From Anagrus nilaparvatae (lineage: Eukaryota; Arthropoda; Insecta; Hymenoptera; Mymaridae), in the NCBI GenBank assembly GCA_022575985.1, contig JAKSXM010000007.1, forward strand, positions 31,746,501 to 31,810,500: 64,000 bases of DNA. The letters are read 5' to 3'. Positions 40,008 through 51,275 of this stretch are shown in pieces (position 1 is the first letter of the stretch; every line of letters starts with the position of its first letter). The position numbers and the translations under genes were made by a program. Under the pieces are notes generated by a model. The model saw nothing but the letters and a program-made list of their open reading frames with translations. It ran no database searches and was not told the origin of the DNA.

Positions 40008-42694
40008 CCGCAGAGTAGGAAGTAAGGAGGACGCGGAGAATGTAGTATCCGAAGTAATGACGCTGCTCAAAAAAGCATGTGACGCTTCCATGCCTCGAAA
40101 AAGGTTTAATGGAAGGAACCCACCTGTATATTGGTGGAACACAGAAATTGCAGAGTTACGCTGGCAAAGCCACATGACGCGAAGAAGAGCAACTAGGGCC
40201 AAGTCTCGCGAAGAAGCAAGGGAACTGATGAGAGTTCATAAGGAAGTGAAGCGATCTTTGAGGCGGGCAATCAATGCCAGTAAGATCCGCTGCGAAAGGA
40301 ATCTGTGCCTTGAAGTGGACAACGATCCCTGGGGATTGGGCTTCAAGATAGTCACGAAAAAGCTAAGGGGATTTGCTGCTAGCTCACTAATGGACGAAGA
40401 GGAAGCAAGGACAGTAGTTGATGCTCTGTTTCCGATGCACCCGACGAGAATAGACCAAGAGGAGGACATTAGGGTAACCGAAATCCCGTACTTCACGCAA
40501 GAAGAGCTGTTCGCTGCCGTAGACTCTCTCAGAAATAAGAAAGCCCCCGGCCCAGACGGCATACCAGCCGAAATTATAAGAATCGCTGCGCACGAGTGTC
40601 CGTCATTGATATTAATGATGTACAACTCGTGCCTACGAGCTGGATTATTCAGTAGGCGATGGAAAAAGGCACTGTTGGTCCTTATCAGTAAAGGAAAGGG
40701 AGATTCCACACTCCCGTCCTACTGGCGACCACTAGGACTGCTGGATACAGCTGGAAAGGGCTTCGAAAAAATGCTACAACCGCGTATCTTAAACGCAGTA
40801 GAAGCAGCAGGGGATTTATCTCCTCGGCAATATGGATTTAGACGGGGGAGGTCCACGATCGGGGCTGTGAAGGAGGTCGTTGACGCGATAACTAGGGCCC
40901 AAACGGGTAATCATTACTCACGTAAAATTACTCTTTTGGTCACCCTGGACGTCAAGAACGCATTCAATTCTGCAAAGTGGACAAAGTTCCTTCAAGGACT
41001 AAATGACTTTGCAGTACCAAATTATTTGATGCGGGTAAGGAAGAGTTACCTAAGTGACAGAGTACTATTGTACGAGACTCTTCAAGGGTAAGAGAAGTAG
41101 GAAAGTGACAGCTGGTGCAGCTCAGGGCTCCATATTGGGACCTGACCTATGGAACATCTCTTATGATGGTATCCTGAGGATGGAGTTAGCGGATGGCTGC
41201 TTTATGATAGGCTATGCGGATGATATTGCCCTCGTGATCATAGCAAGGAACGTGCAACAAGCACAGGATAGCTTGAGCGTCTGCATGTTAAAGACAAACG
41301 CATGGATGGAAGAGCACGGATTAAGTCTGGCAGTCGCTAAGACCGAGATCGTGATGTTCACGGGGAAGCAAATCAATACCGTTATTCCAATACGGGTTGA
41401 CGAGGATACCATTATAGAGACGAAAAGGTTCGCCAAATATCTTGGAATAGTTTTGGATACGAAGCGGACCTATTTCGAACATATTTCTCAAAGGGTCAAG
41501 AAGGCAGGTACCACGACGCTAGCCCTGAGCAGGCTGATGTCGAACATGAATGGACCAAAGTCCAGCAGGAGAAAGCCGCTAATGTCCGTAACTCACTCCA
41601 TCCTATTGTACGGAGCGGAGATTTGGAGTGAGGCACTGGATAAGGATATATATTCGAAAGGTATGATAAGAGTGCAGAGGCAGGGTGCTCTGAGGGTTTC
41701 TTGCGCATACAGGACTGTCTCGGAAGCGGCAGTTCTTGTCATCGCAGGAATTATTCCTATTCAGCTACTTGCCAAAGAGCGTAAACTTATTTATGATAGA
41801 AAAAATGAAGGCGACGTCGACCGTATCAGAGCGGAAGTTAGGAGGGATGTGATGCTGGAGTGGCAGACGCTCTGGAGGGATGGCACAGACAGCGCATGGA
41901 CCAGGCGCCTCATAAAAGAGGTCGCGCCCTGGACTCAGAGAGGGCACGGAGAGGTAAACTACTTCTTGACACAGTTCCTCAGTGGCCATGGGCTTTTCCA
42001 ATCTTATCTCTTTAGGATGGGAAAGGTCGTGAGCCCTGAATGTGTATTCTGTCCCGACAAACGAGATGACGCGCGTCACACGTTTTTCGAGTGTGACCGC
42101 TGGATAACTAAAAGGAGAGCGCTGGAAGCAGAGGTTGAAGAAGTCACACCCGATAACATAGTCGGAAAAATGCTCCAGAACGAGGAATCATGGAGCGTCG
42201 TGGCAAGGTACGTGGAGGAGATTTTGCGTACAAAAAAGTTATTGACGACACCCTAACTAGGAGCCGCGTGTCGGAGCAGTCAAAATAGACGGTTCTTGCA
42301 CGTGGCACCAATGGGGGGATAATGGAGGACGTACAAGGATATTTATTTATTTATTTATTTATATACTTATTTATTTATTTATTTATTTATATATTTATTT
42401 ATTAATAAAGTTACTTATTTATCTAGTTGACGACACGGTGAATTAACAAGAAGGAGAAAGAAAGGATTAATGGATGGAAGGATCTTCAAACAAAGAGGAT
42501 ACATGGCCTTAAGTCAACCCGATGTAATGTGATAAACGGTTCCGGGCTGACTTGTATAAGGTATGATGAGGGGTGAGTTTAGTCGGTAATTCTTTGTAGA
42601 GTGCCTTGCCATCATGGAGTCCGACACTGTTCAGAACACCGGGTTCTGTTCGTGCGTAACGCATTCTCACCTCTCTGCCACTATGCAAAAAAAA

Positions 42695-42703
<9 letters not shown>
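40007..42703 (+). mobile_element. R1-type LINE A4, 5'-truncated, distinct subfamily
   Basis: Starts cccgcagagtaggaag in the linker between endonuclease and RT. ORF2 runs to 42256. A 3' UTR follows with ttta-rich microsatellite (42338-42418) and a poly(A) tail at 42687-42703, continuing into (TTA)n. It is similar in order but clearly diverged in protein from A2/A3; A6 and the composite fragments belong to the same subfamily. Confidence 0.88.
40057..42256 (+). pseudogene. A4 ORF2 RT, one frameshift
   Basis: Frame 1 (40057-41091): NPPVYWWNTEIAELRWQSHM, NKKAPGPDGIPAEIIRIA, KKALLVLISKGKGD, YGFRRGRSTIGAVKEVVDAI, LLVTLDVKNAFNSAKW. Near 41085 the frame shifts and continues (to 42256) with AAQGSILGPDLWNISYDG, MIGYADDIALVI, AKYLGIVLDTKRTYFEHIS, SVTHSILLYGAEIW, NYFLTQFLSGHG and the knuckle CVFCPDKRDDARHTFFEC. 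The catalytic Asp of motif A and YADD are kept. The endonuclease is absent. Apart from the single frameshift it is well conserved, suggesting a fairly young insertion. Confidence 0.9.
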
Positions 42704-42724
<21 letters not shown>

Positions 42725-42725
<1 letters not shown>

Positions 42726-43379
42726 CAGTACGATCTCCGTTTTGGGGATCGCAAGCTGGAGCCCGTGTTCGCCCATCCAGAGGTTGATCCGTCTCATGAC
42801 GAGGTTCAACCTCTCCTGGGTCACTTCCTTGTCCGTACCAGTGATGGTAAGGGCTACGCATGGGGCTACGTCGTCAGCGTACCCGATCAGGGAAACTCCT
42901 TCCGGGAGGTGGACGCGCAACAAGCCGTCGTAAAAGGCATTCCACAGGTCCGGTCCGAGAACCGAGCCTTGCGCTATGCCTGCACTCAAAACCCTCTCTC
43001 GCCTGCCATCGAGCGTTTCGTAGAGCAATCTCCGGTCCCGCAGGTAGTCCTTCAGGACGTTTCCCAGGTACCTTGGTATCCTGAAATCCTGCTCGAGAGA
43101 TCTTATCATGTCATCCCACCTGGTGGAGTTGAACGCATTTTTAACGTCCAGCGTTACCAGGAGGACGTCCTTGCGGATCGCATGTCTCTTTTCCCTCTCA
43201 TTCATTACGGTGTCTACGACTCGCCGGATGGCTTATATCGTGGAATGCCCTTCGCGAAAGCCATGCTGTTCCTCGGAGAGGCCACCGCCCTCCCTGATCG
43301 CAGTCTTCAATCTTGCCTGGAGCATACTCTCCATCACCTTACCAATGGTATTTAACATACACAGAGGTCTGTAAGATGA
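42725..43379 (-). pseudogene. R1-type RT core fragment A5, both ends missing
   Basis: Minus frame KDVLLVTLDVKNAFNSTRW, LEQDFRIPRYLGNVLKDYLR, GIAQGSVLGPDLWNAFYDG, LIGYADDVA, then a short insertion repeating part of the block (PCVALTITGTD), and GEHGLQLAIPKTEIVLL, where it ends at an ATT tract. Upstream (43206-43379) the frame reads through GFREGHSTI... with a stop at about 43235. A2/A3 subfamily. It lacks the 3' end, so it is not a simple 5'-truncated insertion. Confidence 0.88.
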
Positions 43380-43639
43380 ATTATTTATTATTATTAATAT
43401 TATTAGATTTATTTTGTTGAAGAAAAATACAGTAACACTCCAGTTTTACATAGTTAATATAAAGTTACATTGTGGTAAATATAAATTAATAGAATTAATT
43501 TTTATAAAATAAATAAAGACTTTAAGTAAATATGTAAATAATATATAAGTAAATATAAGTAAAATTAGTTAATAAAAATTTTAAATAATTAAAAATTAGT
43601 CAACAATAAGTAAATGTCTAGTAAATATAAGTAAATATA
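43380..43639. other. AT-rich filler with ATT and AAGTAAAT repeats
   Basis: No gene. Variants of aagtaaatatRtaaat recur between A5 and A6. Confidence 0.6.
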
Positions 43640-44086
43640 TGTTAATCTTTTGCCTTATAAAGTCCCCAGGGGTCGTTGTCAACTTCAATACTTAGCTTCC
43701 TTTCACAGCGAATTTTGCTGGCGTTGATCGCCTGCCTTAGGGATCGCTTAACTTCTTTGTGAAAGTTCATGAGTTCCCTTGCTTCTCCGCGGGACTTTGC
43801 TCTAGTCGCGCTTCTTCGCGTCTTGTGGCTTTGTCTGCGGAGCTCTGCAATTTCAGGGTTCCACCAGTACACAGGTGGGTTCTTTCCATTAAACGTTTTT
43901 CAAGGCATGGAAGCATCACAGTCTTTCTTAAGCAGCGTCATTACTTCGGATACGAGTTTCTCTGCGTATTCCTTACTTCCTACTCTGCGGGGATTCGCTA
44001 GAATTGCCCCTTGTCTCATCGATAAAACTTGTATGAATCGTTCGTTATTCAGCTTATTGAGGTTCCAACCTCTTGGTTTCGGCTTT
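43640..44086 (-). pseudogene. R1-type linker fragment A6
   Basis: Minus frame: PKPRGWNLNKLNNERFIQVL, RRVGSKEYAEKLVSEVMTLL then a stop, NGKNPPVYWWNPEIAELRRQ and ASKIRCERKLSIEVDNDPWG. This is the segment between endonuclease and RT in the A4 subfamily. It overlaps the start of A4 but is in the opposite orientation. Both ends are missing. Confidence 0.85.
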
Positions 44087-44239
44087 AATATAAATTATTA
44101 CCTACAAAAAAATAATTAACAATACTATGTGTATCTTATTTCAGTTATTTAGAAAAGTGAGATTATAGCAGTAGACAAAATATTTATAGAAAAAATTTTA
44201 ATATTCTTCTGAAAAAAACCAAAAAGAAAATACTTTATC

Positions 44240-44635
44240 ATGACGCCATTTTTTTTTACCAGAAAAAAAAGTGAAGAAAGATGAGTTAAACCGACAAAAA
44301 TGAACAAAAAAATTTAAACATAGAAATTTTTGAACAAAAAAAGTTTACCAAAATTTTTTGACAAAAAAACAAATGAAAAAATGAACATAAGAAGTTGAAC
44401 ATAGAAATTTTCAAGTTTTTTCATTTTTTTAAGTTTGTTCAACTTAAAAATTTCTATGTTCATTTTTTCATTAATTTTTTATTGTTTTTTTGTCAAAAAA
44501 ACTTTTTTTATTCAAAAATTTTTATGTTCAATTTTTTTTATTCAAAAATTTCTATATTCAACTTTTTTTGTTGATTTTTTTCTGTTCAATACATCTTTGT
44601 TCACTTTTTTTTCTGGTAAAAAAAAATGGCGTCAT
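44240..44635. mobile_element. 396-bp TIR element (MITE)
   Basis: Ends are inverted: atgacgccattttttttacc, then agaaaaaaaagtgaa. The interior contains many inverted and direct variants of gttcaaYttaaaaatttcta. It is non-coding; the open frames are low complexity. Confidence 0.75.
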
Positions 44636-45146
44636 CATCATTTATTGGTTTCCTTTTTTTTCTATGGTGCATTCCCATGAGCACGACACTTTTATTACAA
44701 TATTTTGTCTTCTGCTGTAATTTCACTTTTAAAAACAATTGGTATAAGATAAATATATTATTGTTAAGGGGCCACAGAACCAAAAAAATTTTAAAATCAG
44801 TTTTTTTAATTTCTAACAAAATTTATTGATTAAATTTAAAAAAAAAAGAGTCTCATGCCCTCCGCAATAAAAAAAACACATCAAACCAGTCTAAAAAAAA
44901 TTTTTAATTTTATCATCCTTTCAAGAATTTTTGGGAATTCGGAAATTTAGAATTTTTTTCCAATTTCCAAAAATTCTTAAAGGGATGGTAATATTAAAAA
45001 TTTTTTTTTCCTAGCATATGTTTTGACCGGTAATTTTTGCCATTTTTAGCTGTAAACTCCGTGTCTCTAACTTTTATCGCGTTCTAGTTTATCCATTTCG
45101 GACAAACAATCAAACAAATAAACATACAAAATTAAAGATTCATATA
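44636..45146 (-). repeat. AT-rich stretch, hairpin and Helitron-like copy 3
   Basis: 44905-45010 folds back on itself (ccRaaattYttRaaaggatg-like arms). 45040-45145 is an inverted copy of the 35515 and 36202 family (taaactccgtgtctctaact, tttatcgcgttctagtttat). Confidence 0.55.
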
Positions 45147-45559
45147 GTAGCATTAGTTGTATTTATTTCTTGCTCATAATTAGTTACATAATTCTTACAA
45201 GAATTCTTATTTTCTATACATACATTTCTTATTATAATAATATACTTTTTTTTTATAATTCTAATTAAATTAAGATAAAAATTAAAAATTAAATATAAAA
45301 AATTAAATGAAATATAATTATGCTTAGTCTAGCATTGTATAAGTTTAAATTTTTATTATTTAAACTTGCTGAATAAAAATAACAATTAAAAATCTCTCTT
45401 CCCCTCTCATCTTATATGTTACTTTATTTCTTTCTCTTTTGGTTTGCTATTTATTTTATGAACTTTTTTTTTGTCTTTCTATATTTTTTTTCTATTCTTT
45501 TTTTTTTTTTTTTTTATATATCATGATAGCTGTTTTAATTTATTAATTTCTTTTTTTGA

Positions 45560-45840
45560 GAGTTTATTCACTCTCTTCATTTAAAATTATATAAATAAAA
45601 TTAACAACTTTTCTTGCTCTTTTTTCATGTAGGTTATTTAGTAAATATAAGAAACCATTTTCCACATGACTATTCAAATTTTCTGGGATTAAGTTCTCCA
45701 TATGTTTTTTATGCTTTTCACAATGGGTTATTAAGTGGAAAATGTTTCTTTTATCACCACACAACTCACAATATTTATTTCCATCAAGTTTAGCTTACAG
45801 ATGAAAAATTATAAGTTTAGAATAAGAAAAGAAATCTAGG
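45560..45840 (-). pseudogene. B3 ORF2 C-terminal end
   Basis: KLDGNKYCELCGDKRNIFHL, ITHCEKHKKHMENLIPENLN and NNLHEKRARKVVNFIYIIL align with the CCHC-containing C-terminus of B1 ORF2 (CERCGVENNIFHS to ISVILKD). The frame breaks upstream at the acquired region. Confidence 0.8.
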
Positions 45841-46089
45841 CTACTATTTTCATCAACTTTACACCGCTATACAATCTTTAAAGAGAATACAGATTAGCTA
45901 ATCTATTGAAAAAGTGGAAAACAAATATGATGAATTATGAAAGAATTTTATTTTCAGTTGACACCCACCACTCTCCTATCTTTAAACTATAATACGGATT
46001 TGACGAGTTAAGGTCGAGAAGTGTCATACTAAAATAATAGAATATATTTTTTAATTTGAGAAAAAATTAATTGAAGTTCTCAAAAGAAT

Positions 46090-46790
46090 TTTAATTTGAC
46101 CTTGCTTGCAGAAACCAGGATCAGCCAGAGTTATGTTAGAAATATGCGCCAAATTTTTAGTTTTCGGATCCGCAGTTGGTGTATAAGAAGATACTTTAGG
46201 TAGTAAATAGGCCTGAAACATGATTCAACAATTATAGAAGAAACAAGGTGTAATATGAAACATGACTAATTTTTTACAAGTATAGTCACTTTTACCGCCT
46301 ATACCTGAAATAGGTAGGCTAGTCGTCGTATGATTTGTACATAACCTTCTACATAACGACGGATGAATAAATGAAGCTTGGGATGCTTGTTCTACCAAGG
46401 CTCGAACAAAAAATTCATGCCCATCCTCATTTACCACCCTCACGACTGCTGTAGACAGTAAAGTTTGAGAAGGAGAGTTAATAAAATTTACTGACGTAAC
46501 ATGTGAACTGGAAGCAGTTTGTGTCACAGATGAATTTGAGTTTGGGCCTGAATCTGAATTATTAATATTTGTACCTTGCAGTCTTTGATTGATAGATTTT
46601 ACAAAACTATCATCATGTAAAGAGGTAAGGTGTTTCTTTTTACAGATATCGTTACCAAGACAATTGCTACATCTGGGAAAAATTTTACATAATCATATCT
46701 CGCCTGTGGAGTCATTTTAATGAAATTAGGACTTTTATTAAGATAATGATTGTTTTTACACATAGGACATAGGACACATTATTTATTTAT
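46090..46790 (-). pseudogene. BEL/Pao Gag-Pol fragment (zinc knuckles, protease)
   Basis: Minus-strand frames read MCKNNHYLNKSPNFIKMTPQ, a frameshift, then FPRCSNCLGNDICKKKHLTS LH-type knuckle text, followed by the protease domain: LLSTAVVRVVNEDGHEFFV, RALVEQASQASFIHPSLCRR (the family catalytic block is usually ALxDxGSQ, here VEQASQ), SGIGG. A stop at 46225 and continuation AYLLPKVSSYTPTAD, ISNITLADPGFCKQ follow. That order (knuckle, DUF1758-type protease, LADP block) is specific to BEL/Pao elements. RT, RNase H and integrase are absent. Decayed fragment. Confidence 0.78.
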
Positions 46791-47024
46791 TAAAAAAAGC
46801 ATGAACATAAATTTTAAAAAATTTTGATTTTTTACAAGGTTTAATTTTATTAATTTCAACTTTTATTTTCTAATAAATGTAATTCCTAATAATTATTGTA
46901 TATAATTTTTCATAAAAATTTTAAAATTTTGTATTCAAAATTAAGGGGGGAGAATGTTAAGAAAATAATGTAAATAAATTATATGTGTATGTAAAAGAGA
47001 GAGGGAGTAAATATGCACGCCGTC

Positions 47025-47130
47025 TTTCAGAAGAGAAGAAACTTTTGAATATAAACTTAAAATGATGTGCGCGTCTTTCAGAAGAGAAGAACCTTTTGAA
47101 AGTAAACTTGAAATGATACGCACGTTTTCC
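47025..47130. repeat. Two 60-bp tandem repeats within the LTR
   Basis: cgtctttcagaagagaagaa, then cttttgaaWRtaaacttRaa, atgatRYgc occurs twice. Such U3 duplications are common promoter-enhancer arrangements in LTR elements; the function is inferred. Confidence 0.8.
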
Positions 47131-47655
47131 TTCATATAAAGAATAAAAAGATGGCAATGAATAAAATTTTGCTGTCGTTTTCAAAACGATGCGCGCGTCT
47201 TTCTTCATAAATTTTAAGCGCCAATTTCATGAGAAATCCACGTGGTTTTTAAAAAAAAATTTTTTTTTCAAATTAATTTTGAATGTAAATTGAAATATTT
47301 TTCTTTTCAAACTTGGCACAACACAAATATAATAAGAAAACAATTTTTGTAAAGAAAAAAAACTTCACCATGTGCACGTGAATATTTTTTTTTATCTTGT
47401 TTTTTTTTTACACAGAAGTTTTTTATCCACTCATTTTAAAAATAATAAACACCACACTTCTTAATTTATTTAGAAAATAAAATTTTTCTTGTTATAAATG
47501 ATCCACTTGGTTAAACTCAAAAAGAAATTAATGGCGCAGATTCGATGTTGATGATTATTTTAATTTTTATTCAAACTTTTTCTCAAAGGCCAAATATTCT
47601 GTAACTGCCATTAAAACAAACTAGTGGATTGGTGGATGAGGATGAGATGGATTAC

Positions 47656-47659
<4 letters not shown>

Positions 47660-47697
<38 letters not shown>
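47660..47697. repeat. (CT)n microsatellite
   Basis: About 18 CT units near the right end of the LTR. Confidence 0.95.
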
Positions 47698-47701
<4 letters not shown>

Positions 47702-47737
47702 ATACACATATAATTTATATACATTATTTTCTTAACA

Positions 47738-47897
47738 TCTACCTTTTCCATACCTGTTTCTGCTCTTACTGCATATTCAAGTGTATTTACTGGTATTGCT
47801 AACAACTTTCTATAGAGTATGTTTTGTATTTTTTCTAGTTCTTCGACAAATTGTAAGCTCCAAATTGGTGCTGCGTACAATACTATTGACGATACTA
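47738..47897 (-). pseudogene. B3 ORF2 middle fragment
   Basis: VSSIVLYAAPIWSLQFVEEL, EKIQNILYRKLLAIPVNTLE, YAVRAETGMEKV match B1 ORF2 (ISSIVMYAAPIWSL to NMEKIETV). Bounded by the LTR on one side and the 47-bp MITE on the other. Confidence 0.88.
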
Positions 47898-47944
47898 CAC
47901 TGAAAAAAAAATCCGCTAGCGGCAAGCGGAATTTTTTTTCAGTG
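47898..47944. mobile_element. 47-bp hairpin MITE with TA duplication
   Basis: CACTGAAAAAAAAATCCGCT and its near-perfect reverse complement face each other around a 7-nt loop. TA flanks both sides (47896-47897 and 47945-47946). Removing it plus one TA restores the LINE reading frame KTLVSSIVLY. TA duplication is the Tc1/mariner signature. Confidence 0.8.
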
Positions 47945-47953
47945 TAGTGTTTT

Positions 47954-48690
47954 TTTTTTTTAAATTCACCCGAATAGAATCTGCAAGTATGGGCTGCTCT
48001 GGCCCGGTTTGGGAGCCATACTTTCCAGATCCGGCCAAGTATGGAACCCGGACCAGGGCCAGATCAGCATTTATTATAATTCCGAACTTACCATAGAATC
48101 AGCAGTAAAAAGTAGTTGCATTAAAGCAGCCGAAAAAGAAAAAGCCGATGTTATAGAAAAAATGCAAGAACTCGTCAAAGAATTGTAAGATGAAAAAAAT
48201 TTTAAATTTAATTATTAAATAATGCATAAAATTTGCTAACATTTTTAATTTGTGCTTTAATAATGTTATACAATTTTCAAAAAAATGTAAGTGTTATTTT
48301 CTTTTGAAAATAATGCTTTAAATTATAGTTTATAATTTTCTTAAGATTGAATTGTAAATATTGAGATCTATATAACATCGATAATTTATTAATTTTGTAA
48401 AATAAAAGTTTGCTTTGTTTTTATAATTATGGAATTATGGATAAAGAATTGTACATAATAATTGATTTTTTGCACTTGATTGTTTACTTGATTTTAATTA
48501 ATACATATGATTCTAAATTTATTTCAAACGCAATCAAAATGTGTGCAGCCAGTTTTATACATATTTAAAAATAAATACATGATAATAACAATAAATGTAA
48601 TTTATTAACAACGATTCATCCAATTTATCCACGTTTACAAGTTCATTTTTATATTTACTTATTCTAGACCAGAAGTTTTGAGTATTTGCG
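47954..48690. other. Unexplained sequence 5' of LINE B2
   Basis: Contains a T run, then a palindrome-like GC-rich patch (tatgggctgctctggcccgg, gtttgggagccatactt), then a short open frame and AT-rich DNA. On the minus strand the left edge would be a poly(A) tail. Confidence 0.5.
48063..48188 (+). other. Short coding-like frame, unknown
   Basis: Reads YYNSELTIESAVKSS, CIKAAEKEKADVIEKMQELV and KEL before TAA. Composition is that of a charged helix and unlike the AT-rich surroundings; the frame stays open upstream to about 47976 but without such character. It could be the terminal exon or retrocopy of a host gene, or chance. No domain recognised. Confidence 0.25.
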
Positions 48691-48814
48691 CAAGACGCGA
48701 CAGGGAGCAGACGTGTATTCGGAGTGCTAAACTGTCGTAAATACAATAACTATTTAACAAAAGAAAAAAAAAAATTCATTCATTTAAAATTAAACTCTTA
48801 TTAGCTTAAAAAAA

Positions 48815-49651
48815 ATGACAGAACCATCAAATTTAGAATTAAAACATTTATTAACCGAAGTGTTAGAAAGTGTTAAAAAATATGAAAACCAAATCCAAAA
48901 TGTCGAAAAATCATTGGTATCTAACACGCGGGAAATAAATGTTATAAAAAGTGAAAACGACGAATTAAGAAAAAGCAATGCTGAACTAAAAAATGATCTA
49001 AATAAATTAACAAGAGTTGTGAATAAAAATAGCTTCAATCCAAGATTAAAATATGTGATCCTCCATAATATTAAGGATAATAAATTTATGAATACAAATC
49101 TTTTTTACAAAGTTTTAGAAATTGTGAGTGAGATAGAAATATATGAGCAGCACATCGGCTCAATAAGAAGAATTGGTAAGAAGGAAGGAAAAAGACCAGT
49201 AGTTATCACTCTAACTTCCTTAGCTACAAAAAAGATCTTCTTTGATAACTGTTCTTTCTTTAAAAGCAAGGGTATTATAGTTACAAATGATACCACTAAG
49301 AAAGAAAGAGAAGATTACAATAACTTAAAAGAAATAAAAAATAAGCTATTAAACTTTGGTTGCAAGGCAAAGATCAAAAAGTTAAAGTTACTAATTGATA
49401 ACCACTGCTTCGACATCGATCAAGCTTAGAAATATCTAGAGGAATTAGAAAAGGAGATCAAAGAGAGAATCGAACATGATTCACTAGAAAACAATAATAA
49501 CAATGACATTTCAGGAGGGGAAGCCCTCACGACACCAGCAAAAAAGAGAGGGAGGGAAAGCTTTTCCCCTCAAATAAATTCAACGAGCTTAAAAAAACCT
49601 AAAGAAAATCAAAAAAAAATAAATGTAGTCAAGATGGTAATGACGAGTTAG
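48815..49651 (+). pseudogene. LINE B2 ORF1, one internal TAG
   Basis: Coiled-coil start (about residues 10-70), then RLKYVILHNIKDNKF, HIGSIRRIGKKEGKRPVVIT, GIIVTNDTTKKEREDYNNLK and GCKAKIKKLKLLIDNHCFD, the same RRM plus C-terminal layout as B1 ORF1. TAG at 49427 interrupts it. The frame then continues (YLEELEKEIKERIEHD, TPAKKRGRESFSPQIN) to a stop at 49649. Confidence 0.85.
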
Positions 49652-50348
49652 ATAGCTCAGATAATATGAATGAATAGCAATTATTAAATAACCCGCCACT
49701 TCGCATGGTGTTTTGGAATTCCTCGGGAATAAAAAACCTACATTATATAAAGGAAGAGCTATTGAGTGGGGACATCATATGTATTAGTGAATCCTGGCAC
49801 CAAACAAAACTAGATTATTTATTTACAAAAGACCATAAAATCATCGACAGCTTAGCTATCAAAACTGCTCTTCGAGGTAGAGCGAGTGGAAGAATTATAG
49901 TTGCCATCAACAATAAGGTATATAAACACATAGAAACATTATTTTTAAATAAAAGTTATATTTTTATAAGAATTTTGTACAAACAAGAAAAAATAATATT
50001 AGGTGTAGTGTATATAAATCAAGAAATAAATACAACACATTTTTTTGAAGAACTTGATTTTGTCATGCTAGATATTTACTCAAAATACAACAATTATAAT
50101 ATAATAATTGGAGGAGACTTTAACTGAAGAATCGCCAACAAAGGGGATATTGACCCTGAACAATTTAATACAGACATCCATTTCACATTAAGGAGAAAGT
50201 CTTTAGATGGAACCATTAACAGTAGAGGACAGGACCTAATAAATTTCGCTGAAAGAAACGGTCTCTACGTCATAAATGGAAGAATACAAGGTGACATCCC
50301 AGCAAACTTCACATTCGTAAATACACAAGGAAAATCTGTGATCGACCT

Positions 50349-50350
<2 letters not shown>

Positions 50351-50383
<33 letters not shown>

Positions 50384-51275
50384 GGCCCCTTCAAGAAAGG
50401 GCCTTTTTCGTAGGACGAGGAGAATGCATTTACGCATACCATACACGCGTACTGTATGGTTATGTGGGACTCAACCTCAAATTTGTATCTGGGGTTGCCC
50501 AGATATACACAATTGAGGAATTACAATACCCACTAAACTCCCCACCCTCCTGCATTTATGACAATATCATAGAATCCGGACCGGGACTCCCTGTTTAGGT
50601 ATTACTTCGGTCCGGAAACAATGCAGCCCAGGCATTTCTTCGCCATACCCTGTCAATAAAGGAGGAGATTTTCCTACGAGAGGAAACCTTCCTCCTTTTT
50701 TCCAATCAGTGTCGCCCGTACGTACTCTGCCACACTGTACCAGTTAGCGGCACTGCGCAGCATTTCCGGGACGACTACTTCCGGCCTCCATTCATCGAAG
50801 GGCGGTCGCCCTTCAGCGAAGCGAGGACACCCAAAAAAGGTGTGCTCAGCGGTATCCAGCTCGCCCGGGCAATGCAAGCATTCCGGAGATGTCACCTTGC
50901 TCCACTTGAAAAGCATATCGCGCAAATAACCGTGACCAGTTAGGAACTGTGTGAGGTAGAAGTCTACCTCTCCATGATCACGGTTCATCCAGCTTTCCAA
51001 ATCGATGATAAGGCGGTGCGTCCAACGTCCCCTCGGGTCACCATTCCACTTATACTGCCAACATTCCATTGTGCGGAAGCGAGCGCGAACGGGAGCTACG
51101 TCGCGCTCTTCTTCCCCACGGTTATAGATCGCCTGCCTTTCCAAGGCAAGCAGGTCGATGGGAATCACCCGAGCCACCACCTGGATCGCTGGCTCTGATA
51201 CTGTCTTGTACGAGCAAGCGATTCGAAGTGCCCCCTGCCTCTGTACTGCCTTTAGTTTCTTGCAGTACTTTTTTA
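50351..51275 (-). mobile_element. R1-type LINE fragment A8 with 12-bp duplication
   Basis: T run at 50351-50382 (poly-A tail), 3' UTR, then the ORF2 C-terminus. The truncated 5' end is at 51275. tgatcgacctgg occurs at 50339-50350 and 51276-51287. Excising it rejoins B2 ORF2 as VIDLVMYN. Its protein differs from A1-A4, so it is a third R1-type subfamily. Confidence 0.93.
50674..51275 (-). pseudogene. A8 ORF2 C-terminal part, open frame
   Basis: KLKAVQRQGALRIACSYKTV, IPIDLLALERQAIYNR, HGEVDFYLTQFLTGHGYLRD and the knuckle CLHCPGELDTAEHTFFGC, ending GKKEEGFLS. The frame is uninterrupted in the retained part. The longer open frame to 51426 is an accident of joining to antisense B2 sequence. Endonuclease and RT are missing by truncation. 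Confidence 0.88.

Larger units (their letters stand above)
46955..47737 (+). mobile_element. Long terminal repeat, 783 bp, BEL/Pao-like
   Basis: Begins TGTTAAGAAAATAATGTA and ends with its exact reverse complement TACATTATTTTCTTAACA. It is preceded by a polypurine tract aagggggg agaa (46943-46954), as expected upstream of a plus-strand 3' LTR. Inside are two 60-bp direct repeats, TATA-like catataaag, aataaaattttgctgtcg and a (CT)n tract. The right end interrupts B3 after GMEKV. Its plus orientation disagrees with the minus-strand protease fragment. Confidence 0.75.

Noticed and set aside
46225..46527. Retroviral or endogenous viral protease
   Set aside because: The knuckle-protease-LADP order fits BEL/Pao retrotransposons, with no envelope gene or other viral evidence.
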